7,770 bases of DNA from Sivonenia sp049582005 (GTDB lineage Bacteria > Cyanobacteriota > Cyanobacteriia > Gloeobacterales > PMM-0068), in contig JBAUTB010000087.1 in NCBI GenBank assembly GCA_049582005.1, positions 1-7,770 on the forward strand. Direction: 5' to 3'. Below, piece by piece: positions 6,019 to 7,770 of the stretch. The notes beneath the pieces were generated by a model. It was not told the origin of the DNA. It worked only from the letters and a program-made list of their open reading frames with translations, and searched no databases. Position 1 is the stretch's first letter; the number at the start of each line of letters is the position of its first letter. The translations under genes and the position numbers were made by a program.

Positions 6019-7194
6019 ATGACCCAACAGACCATCCCAGCCCACGGCGGCACCTTAATCCAGCGCATTATGACCCCAGAAATGCGGGCAGACTATCAGG
6101 CGAAGGCCGATAAGCTCAAGTGCATTGCCATTGATGAGCGGACAGCCTCCGACCTGGAGATGATCGCCATCGGTGGGTTTTCGCCGCTGATTGGTTTCAT
6201 GAACGAAGCCGACTATGGGGCTGTGGTAGAACACATGCATCTTCCAAATGGTTTGGCTTGGTCCATCCCGATTACCCTTTCTGTGGCCCAAGAAGTAGCA
6301 GATAGACTCCATATTGGCGAGACCATCGGATTACAAGACGCCCAGGGCAAGCTTTTAGGAATTCTCAACCTGGAAGAAAAGTATACCTACGATGCGCGCA
6401 AGGAAGCGGAGCATGTCTATCGCACAACAGATGAGGCTCATCCTGGTGTGAACGTAGTCTACAACCAAGGTCCAGTGAACCTATCCGGTCCGGTCTGGTT
6501 GGTAGAGCGCCATCCCCATCCTCTATTCGGAACCTACCAACTAGACCCCTCAGAATCTCGCGCACGCTTTCTCTCTTTAGGTTGGAAAACCGTAGTCGGT
6601 TTTCAGACCAGAAATCCGGTTCATCGTGCCCATGAGTATATTCAAAAATGCGCTCTAGAGACTGTAGATGGTCTTTTTCTCCATCCTCTAGTGGGAGCCA
6701 CTAAAAGTGATGATATCCCCGCTGATGTGCGGATGCGCTGCTACGAAGTCCTTTTGGAGAATTACTTCCCAAAAAATCGCGTGGTTTTGGCGATTAACCC
6801 AGCGGCTATGCGTTACGCTGGCCCCCGCGAAGCGATTTTCCATGCTCTCGTCCGCAAAAACTATGGTTGTACCCACTTCATCGTCGGGCGTGACCACGCC
6901 GGAGTAGGCGATTACTACGGCACCTATGAGGCTCAAAAAATTTTCGATCAATTCGAACCAGAAGAATTGGGTATTGTGCCGATGAAGTTTGAACATGCCT
7001 TCTACTGTCTAAAAACCCAAGGCATGGCGACGGAAAAAACCAGTCCTTCCTCCTCCAATAAAGAGCGTGTGCATTTATCCGGTACCAAGGTGCGGGAACT
7101 CCTCCGTCGTGGCGAAACTCCTCCTCCAGAATTTTCCCGTCCGGAAGTTGCTCAAATCCTAATTAATGCCATGCGGGAGCAAGCGAAAGTCTAA
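6019..7194 (+). CDS. sat: Sulfate adenylyltransferase (ATP sulfurylase)
   Basis: This enzyme makes adenosine 5'-phosphosulfate and pyrophosphate from sulfate and ATP, the first step of sulfate assimilation in the cytoplasm. It has 391 aa, the usual length of the single-chain bacterial enzyme without an APS-kinase domain. An N-terminal PUA-like domain (about 1-165, with GGFSPLIGFM) precedes the catalytic domain. That domain has QTRNPVHRAHE (196-206), containing the nucleotide-binding QxRNPxHxxH motif, then HPLVGATKSDD (222-232), MRYAGPREA (264-272) and GRDHAGVG (290-297). The C-terminus SGTKVRELLRRGETPPPEF is also typical. ATG 6019 is chosen because an in-frame TGA lies at 6010-6012 and the next Met is 17 residues in. 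A strong ribosome binding site is not visible. The gene stands alone, with a terminator 12 bp after its stop codon. Confidence 0.98.
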   Translation: MTQQTIPAHGGTLIQRIMTPEMRADYQAKADKLKCIAIDERTASDLEMIAIGGFSPLIGFMNEADYGAVVEHMHLPNGLAWSIPITLSVAQEVADRLHIGETIGLQDAQGKLLGILNLEEKYTYDARKEAEHVYRTTDEAHPGVNVVYNQGPVNLSGPVWLVERHPHPLFGTYQLDPSESRARFLSLGWKTVVGFQTRNPVHRAHEYIQKCALETVDGLFLHPLVGATKSDDIPADVRMRCYEVLLENYFPKNRVVLAINPAAMRYAGPREAIFHALVRKNYGCTHFIVGRDHAGVGDYYGTYEAQKIFDQFEPEELGIVPMKFEHAFYCLKTQGMATEKTSPSSSNKERVHLSGTKVRELLRRGETPPPEFSRPEVAQILINAMREQAKV

Positions 7195-7206
7195 TGGGGT
7201 CTATAT

Positions 7207-7237
7207 AAAAGGGCTTTCCAAGAAGGAAAGCCCTTTT
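7207..7237 (+). terminator. Strong intrinsic terminator after sat, possibly bidirectional
   Basis: AAAAGGGCTTTCC (7207-7219) and GGAAAGCCCTTTT (7225-7237) form a perfect 13-bp stem with loop AAGAA; the plus-strand transcript ends in TTTTGTTTT. On the minus strand the stem is followed by TTTTATATAG, so it may also stop transcripts of the convergent gene at 7266-7562. Confidence 0.93.
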
Positions 7238-7265
7238 GTTTTCACGTTGGTATCACTCAAAGAGA

Positions 7266-7562
7266 CTAAATCCCAGGAATGACCAGCTTAGGGTCGACTT
7301 GGATAAATTTGATAACCCTTAAAGATAGAAACTTTAGCGACTTGGCAAGCTTGAATCGCCAACGAGTAGGGACCAAGAGTAGCAAAAAAGCGAAGGGTAA
7401 TAGGAAAAAAGCGACTATCCCCATTGCCATATAGAACTTGGCGTAATTCACCATAGAAGGGGAGGGATAACTAGCCGTCTGCGGTGGCATCAATGGACGT
7501 TCAAGCCAAGTCTGAGAAGGGTTCATGGGAGCAAACCGAGTGTTGCCCCCTAGCTTACCCAT
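7266..7562 (-). CDS. Hypothetical small single-pass membrane protein
   Basis: I do not recognise this 98-aa protein. Its N-terminal 40 residues are polar and proline-rich (PLMPPQTASYPSPS). Residues about 44-65 (MAMGIVAFFLLPFAFLLLLVP) form one hydrophobic membrane helix. Directly after come TRWRFKLAKSLK, so the C-terminal end is strongly basic and, by the positive-inside rule, probably cytoplasmic. No cleavable signal peptide or known motif is visible. ATG 7562 has no clear Shine-Dalgarno sequence; Met13 (codon 7526-7524) and Met25 are other possible starts. The reading frame has normal composition with a coherent membrane segment, which favours a real gene. It converges on sat and probably shares its terminator. 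Confidence 0.62.
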   Translation of the reverse strand: MGKLGGNTRFAPMNPSQTWLERPLMPPQTASYPSPSMVNYAKFYMAMGIVAFFLLPFAFLLLLVPTRWRFKLAKSLKFLSLRVIKFIQVDPKLVIPGI

Positions 7563-7589
7563 CCCAAACTAGGTAAATATCCGCAGGCT

Positions 7590-7619
7590 GTGTAGCTTAT
7601 ATGAAGCTTCCATGAAGCT
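7590..7619 (-). promoter_or_regulatory. Three 8-bp direct repeats with 11-bp period, possible response-regulator site
   Basis: On the minus strand the sequence reads AGCTTCAT, GGA, AGCTTCAT, ATA, AGCTACAC: two identical units and one degenerate unit (6 of 8), starting every 11 bp (7619, 7608, 7597). It lies 28-57 bp before the ATG of the small membrane protein gene. Direct repeats with one helical turn between them are typical of OmpR/PhoB-type binding sites. The units do not match the cyanobacterial Pho box as I know it. Confidence 0.35.
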
Positions 7620-7770
7620 CTGAGCACGTTCTGCGATGTTCTCCCCCTGCACCTATTCCCAAAAAATGAATGCTGCGCACACTGTCCAAGGGCGTCCTCA
7701 TTCATATAATGAGTCTGTCCTTTGCATGGGGTTGTTCCCTTGGTCCTTGCTAGTTCTTCACCCTTTACCG

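Noticed and set aside
7697..7713. Inverted repeat CTCATT-CATAT-AATGAG as a terminator or operator
   Set aside because: The stem is only six AT-rich base pairs with no T-run after it and no gene clearly attached to it.
7666..7770. A reading frame on the plus strand, open from ATG 7666 to the window edge (35 codons)
   Set aside because: It has no ribosome binding site and no recognisable protein sequence, and it is too short to separate from chance. The next bases outside the window would decide.
1..7770. CRISPR array, tRNA or rRNA gene, riboswitch, phage or defence genes
   Set aside because: No spaced direct repeats of suitable length, no cloverleaf-like segments and no protein motifs of such systems were seen by eye on either strand.

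Overview
The window is a piece of a cyanobacterial chromosome, mostly housekeeping genes, with one insertion sequence at its left edge. The cyanobacterial assignment rests on the style of the proteins (Ffh with a Met/Gly-rich tail, a 59-aa bS21, a bacterial-type ATP sulfurylase of about 390 aa) and on the gene order ffh - rpsP - KH-domain gene. An Acaryochloris-like genus is possible, but this is an impression and was not tested.

Layout from left to right. Positions 4-1059 are a complete IS630-family element. It has 13-bp inverted repeats, flanking TA dinucleotides and a DD34E transposase split by a -1 frameshift at a run of eight A. Positions 1102-1133 are the pnp terminator, and 1153-3291 (-) is pnp (polynucleotide phosphorylase). 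Positions 3292-3472 are the pnp leader. Positions 3473-3506 are the terminator of the next operon. From 5829 down to 3515 (-) lies a probable operon ffh - rpsP - khpA-like - rpsU, for protein targeting and the small ribosomal subunit. Positions 5830-6018 are a divergent intergenic region, followed by sat (ATP sulfurylase, +) and a perfect 13-bp terminator hairpin at 7207-7237. A convergent gene at 7266-7562 (-) encodes a small unknown single-pass membrane protein. Its upstream region carries three 8-bp repeats with an 11-bp period. The last 200 bases hold no gene I can support.

The minus-strand genes form an RNA and translation block: SRP GTPase, two 30S proteins, a KH RNA-binding protein and the exoribonuclease PNPase. 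Terminators separate pnp from the ribosomal operon. The sat gene belongs to sulfate assimilation and is transcribed separately.

I see no new multi-gene system here. The observation most worth following is that rpsP has no ATG, GTG or TTG at the family's conserved start. An ATC codon sits exactly there, correctly spaced behind a strong Shine-Dalgarno sequence. Next come the probable programmed frameshift in the transposase, the 11-bp-period repeat upstream of the small membrane protein, and a Ser-to-Cys change in the RNA-binding motif of Ffh.
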